The translations under genes were made by a program, and so were the position numbers. Positions 43,495-54,190 of a stretch of 64,000 bases of DNA are shown one piece after another (the first letter of the stretch is position 1; each line of letters opens with the position of its first letter). The notes below the pieces were generated by a model. The model was not told the DNA's origin and did no database searches. It saw only the letters and a list, made by a program, of their open reading frames with translations. Source of the DNA: Rostratula benghalensis (taxonomy: Eukaryota > Chordata > Aves > Charadriiformes > Rostratulidae); contig VXAI01000158.1 in assembly GCA_013399305.1 (NCBI GenBank), positions 543,206-607,205 on the forward strand, written 5' to 3'.

Positions 43495-44454
43495 GTCTGC
43501 CCCACTGGTTGGAGAGCACGGGGTAAGCTGAAGCAAATAAAACCACGTATTTTGCATTATCATATAAATCTGACACGGAGAGGCCAAGCAGTTTACTAAA
43601 GCCAAAACTCAGGAAAAAACTAAATCTATTTGTTCACTTATTTATTTGATAGATACTGCCTCCCCTTGTCCTTTAAACCATGCATAGAGTTAAAAAAAAA
43701 AAGCCTACATTTTTTTCTAGCTAAGGAAAACCTTCCTACAAATCGTTTACATCCACGTATGAAATTTGTAACTGATTTCAGTGCTCTAAGCAGCACCATC
43801 ATTAATCAGTCACTGAAAAGTCAGTGTTATGCATGAAGATGGTATGCCCAGCTACATTCTCACCTCTCCCTCTCATCTATGAATTATTTCACGAGGGTCC
43901 TTCACCATCAAGGAGACACCCTGAAGGGAGCAGACTGTCAGAAAACTGCTGACATGCCATGCACTTTGAAAACAGTGGCTTGGGCTGGATGAAAATCAGA
44001 GCTATGCTAAGAAAGAAAGGTGGAAAAAATGCAGTATGCAAGAACTACAAGTGGCAGAGCTCGTCTCACTATGCATGAGATTGCGATGTTCCAGGAACTC
44101 CTGGAAACCTTAAGCTCCTCTGCTTCTTTACCCTACCCCTGCATTCCTTCCCCAAACCAAAGCCTTTGCAGCTTGGCTTCAAGGGACAATCACCTTCTCT
44201 CTGCCTCATCTCCTTCACAACTCCCTGGAAACACCCACTCCCCTGACACCTCCTATGAGAAAGTCTGCATAAAACCGGAAAGCATCTCCATCGCTGTTGG
44301 GGTGCTGCATCAACATGCTACAGACAAGTGTGGTAAACATATAATCTGATGAATACAGTGGAGCCTCAGAGGAATGCTCAGTTCCCTGCAGAGGATGGAA
44401 GGCAACTTCTGCCTCTGCTGCTGCAGGGGTCCCAACGCCATCCACACAAAGTAC

Positions 44455-44937
44455 TCATGGAGTTGTCAGAGTTGGAAGGGATCTCTGGAGATCACCCAGT
44501 CCAACTCCCCTGCTAAAGCAGGATTGCCCAGAGCACATCACTCAGGGCTGCATCCAGGTCGGTCTTGAAGGTCTCCAGAGAAGGGGACTCCATACCCTCC
44601 CCTGGGCAGCCTCTTCCAGGGCTCTGGCACCCTCACCCTAAAGAAGTTTTTTCTCCTATTTGAAGGAAACTTCCTATGTTCCAAGTTGTGCCCATTGCCC
44701 CTCATCCTGTCACTGGGAACCACTGAGAAGAGTCCAGCTCCATCCTCCTTCAACCCACCCTTTGGACACTGGTAAGCATTAATAAGGTCTCTCCTCAGCC
44801 TTCTCTTCTCCAGGCTAAAGAGTCCCAGCTCTCTCAGCCTTTCCTCATGAGGAAGACACTCCAATCTCTGAATCATCTTTGTTGCCCTGCGCTGGACTCT
44901 CTCCAGTAGTTCCCGGGCTCTCTCGGAACTGGAGAGC
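44455..44937 (-). mobile_element. CR1 LINE, 5'-truncated, MMUT intron 1
   Basis: ggagttgtcagagttggaag start; the minus strand reads RVQRRATKMIQRLECLPHEE of the CR1 protein. It abuts the CpG island of the MMUT/CENPQ promoter. Confidence 0.92.
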
Positions 44938-45310
44938 GCACAGGCTCCCAAGAACCACAAAGCTGCTCTGTCACCCTTTCCTTCCACCCCTCACACCACA
45001 GCACCTACAGCCGGAGGGCAGGGGGAAGACCAGGGAGCACCGGCCCGGCCTGGCAGCCCCACACCGCCCTGACAGACCCCCTTGAGGCGTCCGGTACCTC
45101 CCCACCGCCACAGCCCGCCCCCAACACGCCCCCTCAGCGGCCAATAGAGACGGGGGCCAGTACGGGGGCTGCCCCGGAGGGTCGCGGCACTGCCTGCCCT
45201 AGGGGAGAGAGCGCTGGGCCGGGCTGCGGCCTCAGGACAAGCCCCGGCGCCGGCCGCCCCCCGGTACCTGCTGTCAGCCCCTCCGCCGGCGCCCACAGCC
45301 TCCGCGGCAC

Positions 45311-45322
45311 TGCGCATGCGCC
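45311..45322. promoter_or_regulatory. NRF1-type site 1
   Basis: TGCGCATGCGCC, a near-perfect match to the palindromic nuclear respiratory factor 1 element. NRF1 drives many nuclear genes for mitochondrial proteins, which suits MMUT. Confidence 0.75.
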
Positions 45323-45333
45323 AGAACGCCTCA

Positions 45334-45344
45334 TGCGCATGCGT
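45334..45344. promoter_or_regulatory. NRF1-type site 2
   Basis: TGCGCATGCGT, a second GCGCATGCG palindrome about two helical turns from the first. Confidence 0.7.
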
Positions 45345-45596
45345 AGAGGGCAGCTCCGCGCAGGGCAGCGGCGGCAGGAAGCGGCAGCGCGCGTGCGTTC
45401 GGAGGCGCGGCAGGGATAAACGGGTCGGTAACGGTTAGGCGGGAGCGCTGAGGGAGGCGTCGGGGCGGTGAGCTGTGGGGCGGGCGGAGGCGGAGGGAAG
45501 CTCTGTGGTGTTTTCCGCGGTGTTATCTTGCAATAGCGGGGAGCGGGAGTTTGGGGGTGCGGGGTATGTGGGGTAGGGTGGAGTTGGGGAATGAAT

Positions 45597-45616
45597 ACTA
45601 CAGTTCCCAGCATGCA
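45597..45616 (+). promoter_or_regulatory. ZNF143/THAP11-type element, forward
   Basis: ACTACAGTTCCCAGCATGCA matches the extended ACTACAnnTCCCAGnATGC element bound by ZNF143 with THAP11/HCFC1. The element is common near start sites of CpG promoters. Confidence 0.8.
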
Positions 45617-45663
45617 CTTTGTTCAGCGGGCTTGTGCTACAAGTCGTGGCGGGGAGCGTTGTG

Positions 45664-45679
45664 TGCTGGGAGTTGTAGT
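45664..45679 (-). promoter_or_regulatory. ZNF143-type element, reverse
   Basis: TGCTGGGAGTTGTAGT is the reverse complement of the ACTACAACTCCCAGCA core. It faces the forward copy about 48 bases away. Confidence 0.75.
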
Positions 45680-46277
45680 CCGCATCTCGCCCTCTAAGGT
45701 AGGCTGTCCTACCTTAAAATAAATATTTACTGGGGAGACACTCAGAACTTATTATTTACTTGTCAGTCGCGACTATCGCCTCGGGAGCGGTGGTGGGGTT
45801 TCTGCGTGAGGCAAGAAGTGTCCTGGGGGGATGAAAGTTAAACACAATACGTTTGAGTTGTGCTTAAAAAAGAGAAGGGTGAGGAGTGTTATGATCACTC
45901 TGTATTACTTCTCTTTCCTCCACCTCAGCAGTGAATAAAAAAAAAAGAAACTATGAATTTAAAATCCAGCAGGGGACATCATGGTTAGGTGCATGGGTGG
46001 AAAGTTGTGGTAATAGAATGAATGTGCTGATCTGCATTACAAAGATAAAGAAGTTCTATTGTTGGAGGCCTTTAAGAACAAATTAAATGGTTCTCAATGT
46101 AGTTACTGTTGTGTTGCCACTGCTGATCTTTGGAGCTCCTTGCTTTTAAATTTAACAAGAAGTTGTTGGACACCCCACTACTTGTCTAAAAGACATATGG
46201 GGATGCTTCTTTAGGGGTCCTGTGCTTAAATAAACATGCAAGATTTAGGCTTTGGGTTAAAAAATATGCAAGCATTT

Positions 46278-46393
46278 CACAGAATGATGGAATGACTTGG
46301 ATTGGAAGGGGCCTTAAAGATTATCCAGTTCCAACCCCCCTTCCATGGGCAGGGACACCTCCCTCTAGAGCAGGTTGCTCAAAGCCCCATCCT
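46278..46393 (-). mobile_element. CR1 3' fragment next to CENPQ exon 2
   Basis: cacagaatgatggaatgact, then ccatgggcagggacacctcc and gcaggttgctcaaagcccca. It ends about 45 bases before the exon. Confidence 0.87.
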
Positions 46394-46439
46394 GCTTCTT
46401 TGATTTTTGTTTCCTGCTCTTCTCTTTGCTTTGCAGATA

Positions 46440-46595
46440 ATGAAGCGCCACCACGCATCTTCCAGTAAAATGGGGGAGACTCCTGGTGGGGGATCAGCAA
46501 AAAAAGCCTTTAAATCACAAAATCAACAGCAGTCTTCCAGCAAAAAAAAAAAGGGAACGGGTGGAGAAGGAAGAAAACAAGGTCAAAAAAGAAAG
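46440..46595 (+). CDS. CENPQ: CENPQ exon 2 (basic N-terminus)
   Basis: Residues 1-52, a Lys-rich, low-complexity stretch of nuclear-localisation type ([21 protein letters not shown] region). The exon begins at 46437 after ttgctttgcag. A CR1 3' fragment ends about 45 bases upstream of the acceptor. Confidence 0.85.
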
Positions 46596-49500
46596 GTAAT
46601 CATTATTTTGGATCAAAAAAATTAGAAGAGTAACCAAAGTGGGGGGGGGGGAAAGGCATTTTTTGCCCAGTTTTCTGCTGGATTTTATAGAAAATCTTTC
46701 ATTAACTATGTGCTTGGTTGCAGCTGAGGGTGTTTTGATATTACCATATTTGCTGTAAGTTTATCTTTTCAGCAGGTTACTCCGACAGTGAAAGGGAAAG
46801 CCCAGGAACATGAGGACCGTTCCCCTGCAGGTAGGATTGCATTCTTTCCTTATATTTGTCTTGTGCAAAGTGAGTGTTTTGGGGGGGGGGGGGGGAAGTG
46901 AAAGTAGTAAACTGGTATGTTGAAATCATAGATGTCTGAGATGGCACTGAAATAAGTTTCAAAGTTTACCTTCTGCACAGTAACAGTGAGTTCTTGCACT
47001 ACAGTTAGACAGAGTGCACCCATATCATATGGGTTGTATATGCTCATATTAATCACATACTTTTCTTACAAGTCATCTTCTGTAAAATTCTACCATGAGC
47101 ACCTAGAATATTTTTAGCTTCGCTTCACAGGTCATTGTCTTCTCTGTTAACTTTCTGTCTTAAAACTGGCATGTGCTGCATTGAACCTAAAAATGAGACA
47201 AGGCTTCTGCTGCATTACACGTTCCCACTCTTTCTTTTATTTCATTCTGGGTTTTCTCACTTTTATCACCAATGACTTTGGAAAAGTATCTGTTTAGAAT
47301 GAAACTCCTGTGAGAACCTTTTTTATTTTGTGCTTTTTAAGCAACTTGTTACGTGCAAGGAATAAGTAGTACTTAATGTGGATGGATCTGACCTGATAAT
47401 TTTAGTGACAAAGCTATCTGTCTGGGTTTGACAAATCATATTTTTTGCCTTTGTCTTAACAGGAGAAAAAGGTTCTTCCAAAAAGGTGAAGGTAACTGCT
47501 GCTAAAATAGGTTCTTGGCAGACTCTGTCAGAGGCCAGTAGGCGCTATCTGGAAACTGTAATGGATTCAATAATACTGTAAGTGCCAAATACCATGGTGG
47601 ATTTTCTTTGTTTCATAGAATCATAGGATTGTCTGGATTGGAAGGGAGCTTTAAGGTCATCCTGTCCAACCATAAACCTAACTCTGCTAAAAACCATTAA
47701 TAATCCTTGTCTCTAAGCACTCTGTTTACTTATCTTTTAAATACCTCCAGGGATGGTACCTCAACCTCTTCCCTGGGCAGTCTGTTCCAATGGTTAATAA
47801 CACTTTCAGTGTGAATTTTTTTTCCTGATATCCAATCTGAACCTCCCCTGGTGCAACTCTTGCCCTATCTCCTCTGATGTGGGGGAAGAGACCAACCCCC
47901 ACCTCTCTACACCCTCCTTTCAGGTAGCTGTGGAGAACAAGAAGGTCTTTCCTCAGCCTCCTTTTCTCCAGACTGAACAATCCAAGTTCACTTAGCCTCT
48001 CCTCATAAGCCTTGTTCTCTATACCCCTCACCAGCTTCATCTCCCTTTTTCTGGATGGAATAAAATAAAAAACATAACATTGCTTGAACTGGAAAGCTTT
48101 GGAGCTTTTTTGGTCAACGTGGATGGCTGTATATATTTTGTCTGGTACATGATAATACTTTCCATTGGAAGTTTTTAGCTAGAGAAGTTCTGCCTGTGTT
48201 CACTTCACTTGATGTGTACTCTGGGCTTGCAGGCTTTGTGATTAAAATTCTACCTTTTATTTTCTTTCCAGATCTATTTTGTGCCAACAAAGTGTGAAAA
48301 AAGACAATGTTCAGAAGCACCTCAATTTACTGAAAGAAAGGTAAATTATGATGCAAAAAAAAAAAAGGAGAAAAGGGAATTACTTTACCCAGTTTTTTAT
48401 GCCATGCTTACACTTACAGAATTGCTCCTTGAAGCAATTACATTTATAAAGACTTGGAGGGGAACAATTATGCAAAATCAAGGAAGGAAATATCTTGATG
48501 GTACCTTGATGGCAGTGGATGGGCAGAAGTTGTTGCAAGAGCCACTTTACCTACTTCTACATGAGTAACTGAACCTAGGAGTTATCCTTAAGAGCTCCTT
48601 TGATCAGTTTGAATTTATACAGGGTTTAAATTTGTGGGCACCTATTTGTTTTGTTATCATTTTTTGGTAGTGGCAGGAGCAGCTATATTTAAATCTTCTG
48701 AAATGCTAATGCATTTTCTCACTGTTGAAGTTACTTCAAAGAGAATTGAAAGCTTGTGTTGGGGCAAAACTTTGTCACTGTGGGAGCAGTTATGTGTTCT
48801 TGGGTGCCTCAGAATTTCTATGTGAGCGTGTGTCCTTGTACCAGGCTCCTGTCAACATGCACTGAGCTTGTGTGTTGCTTTTTTTGTTCTTACAGTACCT
48901 CAGGTGTCAAACACAAGAAACTAGTTTTTTTATAAATGGTTTTCTATGATTTTTATTAATAAATATTCTTAATGTCTGATTTTTGAGTCGCCAAACTCAA
49001 TCTAACTCTGTTCATCTCAGATATGTGGAAGTTGTGGCAATTGGTAGATCTAAGACAGATCCAACTTCGAAGAATTCATGTCTTGCTCAGAATCCAAAGG
49101 ACCTCTGAAAGCAAGCTAAAACTCATCCTCTGGCATAAAACTAGATACCATATTTCACAAAAGCATTTACACATTTAACTAAAATGCTTTTGCATGGAAG
49201 CAGTTAAAAATGCTGCTTTTAGAACTTGGTTTTACTTTGGTAAGTAGGAAGGTCAGAGCTGGGAAAATACTAGTTAATGTCAAATTATAGTCTGGGAGTG
49301 TACAAGCCAATGGGGTAGAAACCACACAACATCAGTGTAATAGCAAAGGTTAGAATGGTGGGGATTTTCTTGTTCCTTGTTCCTTCCTTAGACATCTGTT
49401 GCACATGATTTTTTGGAAACAATTCAAGAACAGCTCTCATTGCTGTCAGTGAAATAAAAGGATCCAGCAGGAGTTGAGTTAAATGGAGTTTATTTTTTTT

Positions 49501-50995
49501 TTTCCCCTGAGATAAGTCATTAGTCAGTTTTCTTTTTGTTTTGCATAGAACTCCCAACAAGTCATGCTTTCCTTTTTCTATAATAAAGGGTGCTGAGACT
49601 TTTCAAGACTTTAAAGGTACCTCTGGGGAAGCTGGGCAACCTGAAGAATGTCCAGAGCCTTCAAATGGCAGAGAAGCAAATGCTGGAGAAAAATCAAGAG
49701 TCTTTGGTACAATTACAGGTATGAAAGGGAGCAAATCTCTTATGTGCTGCTGCTCAGTGTGTTGTAACTCTTTAGTACATGGGCTGATGGTGATGCCTGT
49801 GCTGTTGTGGAGGTGTCCACTGTTCATCATTGTTACACACCTTTGCTACAAGGCAGCTTGTCTTTCCGGGTGGTTTTTCAGTGACTCGTCTGCTGCTGAT
49901 TATTAGTATTTTATAAGCAAAAGCTTCACCATCTCTAAAGTAAATTTTTAATCTGGTTCTGTGTCTTAGGAAGACATAACTGAAGCTGAGCGGTCAGCAG
50001 GGTGCACCGAAGAAGCTATACAGCAGCTGCAGTACAAAATCCAAGTGCTCAAGAACCAGTTAGAGGAAGAGGAAAAAAAGGCTAAGAAGGTATTTTTGAT
50101 AGATATTGCTCCATTATTTGTTAGGAGAATGTGTTTCTAGAGCTATTGCACCCAAGCTGTTTCCACAGAGAGCGTCATATAGGGATGGCCTTATTTGCCT
50201 TTGGGAATGTATATCTTTCAATCTTTCCAACTTGAGTTGCAAAATTAAGAAGCTTAGTTTTCAGAAGTAGGATAATGGCAGACAGTTTTTCCTGCTTGTG
50301 TGCCTGGTGTTTGGGTTTTTTTGCTGGATTTTTCTTTCTTTCTGCCTTCAAAAGGTGTTCCATGAAAGTGGCAGTGGAGCACTTCACCTTCCAGAACTCC
50401 CCAAGTGCAGTTTCCAGGCACCCCCTTTGCAGGTAAGCATGGAATATATAACCAAGGTCTCTCTGAAAATGAGAAGAAATGCGAGAGAATGTGCTTTAAT
50501 CACTTAGCCTCTGCCAGAGGGGCCAGTTCTGAAAATTTGGAAATATTTGAAACTTTTGTCTTTTTATTCCTTTTAATTTCTTTTTTTCTTTGAGAACTAT
50601 ATGCTTACATTTTAAAAACGGAGCAAAACCCTAGAAAACCTGCTATTTAAAGGATCACCTGTTTTGTCCTAGGAACCCTGTGGTCTTAGGGAAGCTGTTA
50701 CCAGTTCTGAAACTTAACTCTAACTGATGGAAGACTGTCTCATTCTGTGTCTTTGAATACTCTTTATTATCACTGCTTCTAGGTGCAGCTAGGCTGCAGG
50801 AAAGTGAAATTTGTTGGCCTCCATGGAAGCTGTGTTTTATTTGTTGGTTATTCTTTCTTTCTTCAGGAAGAACTTTTGAAGATTAAAAATCGGAAAGGAC
50901 TTTTAAAGGATATGAACACTATTCAGCAGTCAGCTGACTTGAGGAACATGTTAACCCTCATTGAAAAGACCTATGAGAAGGTGAACTTCCTCTGA
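46440..50995 (+). CDS. CENPQ: Centromere protein Q (8 coding exons, 284 aa)
   Basis: Inner-kinetochore subunit of the CENP-O/P/Q/R/U group of the constitutive centromere-associated network; with CENP-U it helps recruit PLK1 and binds microtubules. Coding exons: 46440-46595, 46773-46830, 47463-47577, 48272-48340, 49589-49718, 49970-50089, 50355-50432, 50867-50995; all phases fit, total 855 nt. The N-terminal ~85 residues are Lys/Ser/Gln-rich and look disordered, as in the human protein (268 aa). The conserved part starts at [13 protein letters not shown], continues with [22 protein letters not shown] and a Glu/Lys-rich coiled coil ending EEEEKKAKK, then [17 protein letters not shown] and a C-terminal helix. 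The start ATG has A at -3, three bases into exon 2. The gene shares its promoter with MMUT. Confidence 0.93.
46641..46651. repeat. G homopolymer, 11 bases
   Basis: Run of 11 G in CENPQ intron 2. Confidence 0.9.
46773..46830 (+). CDS. CENPQ: CENPQ exon 3 (58 nt)
   Basis: Residues 53-71 and one base of codon 72. The acceptor reads cagcag, so a start at 46773 or 46776 is possible (NAGNAG, one Gln more or less). The exon sits between long G homopolymers at 46641-46651 and 46881-46895. Confidence 0.75.
46881..46895. repeat. G homopolymer, 15 bases
   Basis: Run of 15 G in CENPQ intron 3, 50 bases after exon 3. Its length is likely variable or error-prone in sequencing. Confidence 0.9.
47463..47577 (+). 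CDS. CENPQ: CENPQ exon 4
   Basis: Residues 72-109 and two bases of codon 110. It contains [20 protein letters not shown], the first well-conserved CENP-Q block. The donor is gtaagt. Confidence 0.9.
47614..48050 (-). mobile_element. CR1 LINE, 5'-truncated, CENPQ intron 4
   Basis: catagaatcataggattgtc, 'ccataaacctaactctgc' type as at 16802. The minus strand reads [20 protein letters not shown] of the CR1 protein. Confidence 0.92.
48272..48340 (+). CDS. CENPQ: CENPQ exon 5 (69 nt)
   Basis: Residues 110-132 and two bases of 133: [20 protein letters not shown], start of the coiled-coil region. Located by splice phase and similarity. Confidence 0.9.
49589..49718 (+). CDS. CENPQ: CENPQ exon 6 (coiled coil)
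   Basis: Residues 133-176, [20 protein letters not shown] to ESLVQLQ, matching the TLKVP block of CENP-Q. The acceptor used is ctataataaag. A stronger-looking acceptor (ttttgcatag, AG at 49547-49548) lies 40 bases upstream but reads another frame that stops early in exon 7. Confidence 0.85.
49970..50089 (+). CDS. CENPQ: CENPQ exon 7 (coiled coil)
   Basis: Residues 177-216, forty codons, phase 0 at both ends. [20 protein letters not shown] is a heptad-patterned helix expected to pair with CENP-U. Confidence 0.92.
50355..50432 (+). CDS. CENPQ: CENPQ exon 8
   Basis: Residues 217-242, including [17 protein letters not shown], the counterpart of the conserved LPEL-x-APTLQ segment of the human protein. 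Confidence 0.92.
50867..50995 (+). CDS. CENPQ: CENPQ exon 9 (C-terminal helix)
   Basis: Residues 243-284 and [20 protein letters not shown] to [10 protein letters not shown]. The 3' UTR runs on, with AATAAA at 51488-51493. Confidence 0.92.
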   Translation, partial: EELLKIKNRKGLLKDMNTIQQSADLRNMLTLIEKTYEKVNFL

Positions 50996-51487
50996 GAACC
51001 CAAAATATATGGGGTCTCCTTTGAAGAAGATAACCTTTGCTGGCATTCTGTGTTAATGTATGGCAACAGGATGCCCACTGTGGTTTTCTTCCTAATGGCT
51101 TTGCTGTTGTGAATGCTGAATTTCTGTTAAAATATTTCCTATGTCTCTACAGACTTGTACATACAATGTTCATCCTGGCACCTAGTGATTTAAGTGATCA
51201 GTTTAGGGGGTTTTATATGGGGAATGGTGGGACTGGACCTGTGATGACTTCTAAAGATGATACATACTCTTTTAGGAGAAGGGAGGGAAATGGATCCTGG
51301 GTTTTTCTAGGTATTTTTATAGAGGAAGGCAGTGTATTCCATTACATCTGGACTTTTTTATATCAGATACATAAATCAATGAAGGTTGTTTGGAGTTAAA
51401 TGCCCTTTAGATCCAAAACACATAGTAAAAAATACACTTATCTAATGTTCAATTGCAAATCTCCTTTTCAACTTTCATACCTTTTTT

Positions 51488-51493
51488 AATAAA
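51488..51493 (+). terminator. Candidate poly(A) signal of CENPQ
   Basis: AATAAA followed by more A, about 490 bases after the CENPQ stop. Confidence 0.45.
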
Positions 51494-51499
51494 AAAATC

Positions 51500-53790
51500 C
51501 TCCATGGCCAGAAACTAAATGATTTTTATCAAATGTACAAGGGTTTATTTTCTACTTTCCATATTCACTTTAAAGACATTCACACCTGACTTACCCAGAT
51601 GGTTGGGGAAAGATTAGAGATGTAAGATGTTATAACATTAGTAAGGTTTTAAAGCAACCCTGTATCTCAGAGTTGTGCACTTGCCATAATTTTCTTTCTC
51701 TAAAGCTAAAGAATATCTGACAGTTAATGAAATCGAAGTCAGAAGTTTATTTCCTCATGTACTTTAATCTGTCATCAGCTTTTTTCCATGATAGAGCTTC
51801 TACCTTAAAAGATTCAGTTAATATAAAGTGCTTTCTCCAGTCAAATTATCTACCAGAAGACAGAAATGCTCTTTACCTTGACTTACAACACAAATACTTG
51901 TCCTTTTGTTTACAAGCTGCTGGTGCTCTTAATGAGACATGAGCTAATTATCTCTCATCTCCTCTGGGAGACTGAAAGCATCTTTGTAGTTGCTATAAGT
52001 AAGATTGGGAAAATCAGACCAAGTACTTGTTTGTTTTGTACTGAAACACATCCAAAAGCATATAAATATTTACTCAAATGTTTGATAACTTGACAAAAGG
52101 AGAACTTACTGACATAACCACTCCCCCCCAGTAATTTAATCCAGTTTATGGGTTGATATTTTCCTGCATGCCAGCTATCTTAATTTTTGTTAAGTAAAGT
52201 TTTACTCCTTTGCTTTCATTTAAGGGTGATCTAAAAGCAGTTTACTGTGTGGGTTCTGAATTTCATGAATGACATAGCTACTACCCTTTTTGAACACATT
52301 CTTCTTGTGTGTGAAGTTTGTTTTTTAAAGAAAAAAAAGTAAGTAGGAGTCTGAGATATGGTGTACCTTCCCTACAAGGAAAGTTGAAGTAGCAGTAGCT
52401 GATGAAGAAAAAAAGATGTAAAGCATTTTAGGAAAGTGAGTAGGGTTTGGTTACTTACTGCTTTTTACAATATTGGAGTGAGGGAGGAGCCAGTCCTGTG
52501 GTTAAATGGCAGGTTCATAAAGTCCTCTGTGTAACAGTGCCAGAAGATTGGAAGATTGTGTGTGAGCTGAAGTGTACAAATAGGTGTGAAAAAAAGTAAG
52601 CATATGAAGCCCTGTGTCCATCAGAGACAATTAAATGGTTTGGACAAGCTAATGATACATTTTTGCTTGTTTTGATTGTGCATCCTGACTCTGAAAGTCA
52701 GGGTACTGAAGCAGGATGATTTTTTTCTGGGCTATTGGTAGCATTTCCTATGTTTGCTCAAGCAAGGCTGTCATTGTGAGACTGTTTGCAATTATTCCTG
52801 TAGGATCACCTCCTGGAATTGGGATTTGTGGTCTCTACCCTTCCTTCTGAGTGTAGATTGCAACTTTTGTGCTCAAAATGGGATTCAGGTGCAAAGAAGC
52901 AGGTCTCCCTGGGGGGCTGTAATGCCTCTTATGTACATTAAATGCTATTTCTTTGTTACTCCTAGGCCCAATTTTACCCAGCTCTGGGTCTATATTTCCT
53001 GAGCTGGTGGTTGGTGAGCTCCTTGTAGCAGAGGGGTGTCCCGTACCAAGGCCTCCCTCCTCTCTTACCCCATTGCTTGTCACCCCCATACCTGTACTTC
53101 CCTGCACTGCATCACCTATCTCCATTTCTCAAGGTCTCTGCTTTCATATTCTGCCTGTTATTTATGTATAATCCATATCTTAGTCATAAATATCTTATTT
53201 GACATAGAATAACAGCTTGCTATTGCTGTCTGTATAAAACTGTGCTTGTAATATAAAGATGACAGAAATAAAAATAATTATTCATAGATACCTGGTCAAC
53301 TAGAGGTAATGCTAAATGCTGAAAATTAAATACTTAAAAAGCACCTGGTGAGCCTCAGTCCTGAGACCTTGTGAACGTCGTGAAAAAGCTGTCACTAGCA
53401 GTGGTGGTAGTGTGTCACAGGGCTAGGTGTTTAAAGAGGAAAGCCATAATTATGTTAATTGTTAACTTTTTTCCTGACACTGGGAGAGATTTCTGGTGGG
53501 CTCACTGTGGATGTTGGTCTCTGGGGTTCTCATGCACACGTAAACAGGAACATAAAGACAAGCTTTTTAGGATGTGGTCTTAGTTCATTTTAATTGATGG
53601 TGGATACCCTTGGGCAGAGTTGCAGACTGATCAGACTGTGGTTTCTAATGGGACCAGAGGACTCTTCTAGGAGGAGAAGGCCCACTGTTGATCAGTGTGT
53701 GTGGAACTTGACTGATTTGGCCTGGGAGCATCTGAAACTCTTCCATTTCACAAACCTTGGCTTCAAGTAGGTAAGTTACGAACAATAGAA
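51500..53790. other. Intergenic between CENPQ and GLYATL3 (part 1)
   Basis: No gene or repeat recognised. AT-rich with several AATAAA hexamers, for example near 53266, which might serve as distal CENPQ poly(A) signals. Confidence 0.45.
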
Positions 53791-53791
53791 T

Positions 53792-54060
53792 TCATAGAAT
53801 TATAGAATGGTTGGAGGTGGAAGAGATCTTAAAGAGTTCTAATCCCCCTGCCACCGGCGGGGACACCTCCCAACCAGACCAGGTTGCTCAAAGCCCCATC
53901 CAGCCTGGCCTTGAACACCTACAGGGATGGGGCAGCCACAGCTTCTCTGGGCAACCTCAGCCAGGGTCTCACCACCCTCGTAGTAAAAAACTTCTTTCTG
54001 ATATGTAATCTAAATTTCCCCTCTCTGTTTGAAGCTGTTACCCCTCGCCCTATCACTGTG
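53792..54060 (-). mobile_element. CR1 3' fragment, left arm of an inverted pair
   Basis: catagaattatagaatggtt, then the gggacacctcccaaccagac and ctcaaagccccatccagcct blocks, reaching the ttacccctcgccctatcact region. Confidence 0.88.
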
Positions 54061-54084
54061 AATTCCCCATCCCTGGGAGTAATC

Positions 54085-54190
54085 AAGAACAGAATGGATG
54101 GTGGGAGGTGTCCCTGCCCATGGCAGGGGGGTTAGAACTCCATGATCTTTAATGTCCATTCCAACTCTAGCCATTCTATGGTTCTATAAT
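54085..54190 (+). mobile_element. CR1 3' fragment, right arm of an inverted pair
   Basis: gatggtgggaggtgtccctg to gccattctatggttctataa, the + strand 3' end of a CR1 of the same subfamily as its left neighbour. Confidence 0.85.

Larger units (their letters stand above)
45268..45345 (-). other. MMUT: Candidate non-coding exon 1 of MMUT
   Basis: The minus strand reads CAGCAG|GTACCG at 45273-45262, a good donor inside the CpG-rich promoter, and mammalian MMUT also has a non-coding first exon. The 5' limit is a guess. A second donor-like site (minus GGGGAG|GTACCG, near 45097) is an alternative. Confidence 0.4.
44990..45700. promoter_or_regulatory. CpG-island bidirectional promoter shared by MMUT and CENPQ
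   Basis: CpG dinucleotides and G+C are sharply enriched here compared with the rest of the window. The block lies between the head-to-head MMUT (minus) and CENPQ (plus). It contains a CCAAT box at 45141-45145, GC boxes near 45464-45484, two NRF1-type palindromes and two ZNF143-type sites. No TATA box is evident, typical of housekeeping CpG promoters. Start sites are not resolved; the CENPQ non-coding first exon must lie in or just after this block. Confidence 0.85.

Noticed and set aside
49541..49906. 121-codon open frame at CENPQ exon 6
   Set aside because: It uses another frame from the conserved CENP-Q block and runs into the intron. Kept only as a possible alternative-splicing observation.
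51037..51399. 120-codon open frame after the CENPQ stop
   Set aside because: Falls within the probable CENPQ 3' UTR and shows no family resemblance.
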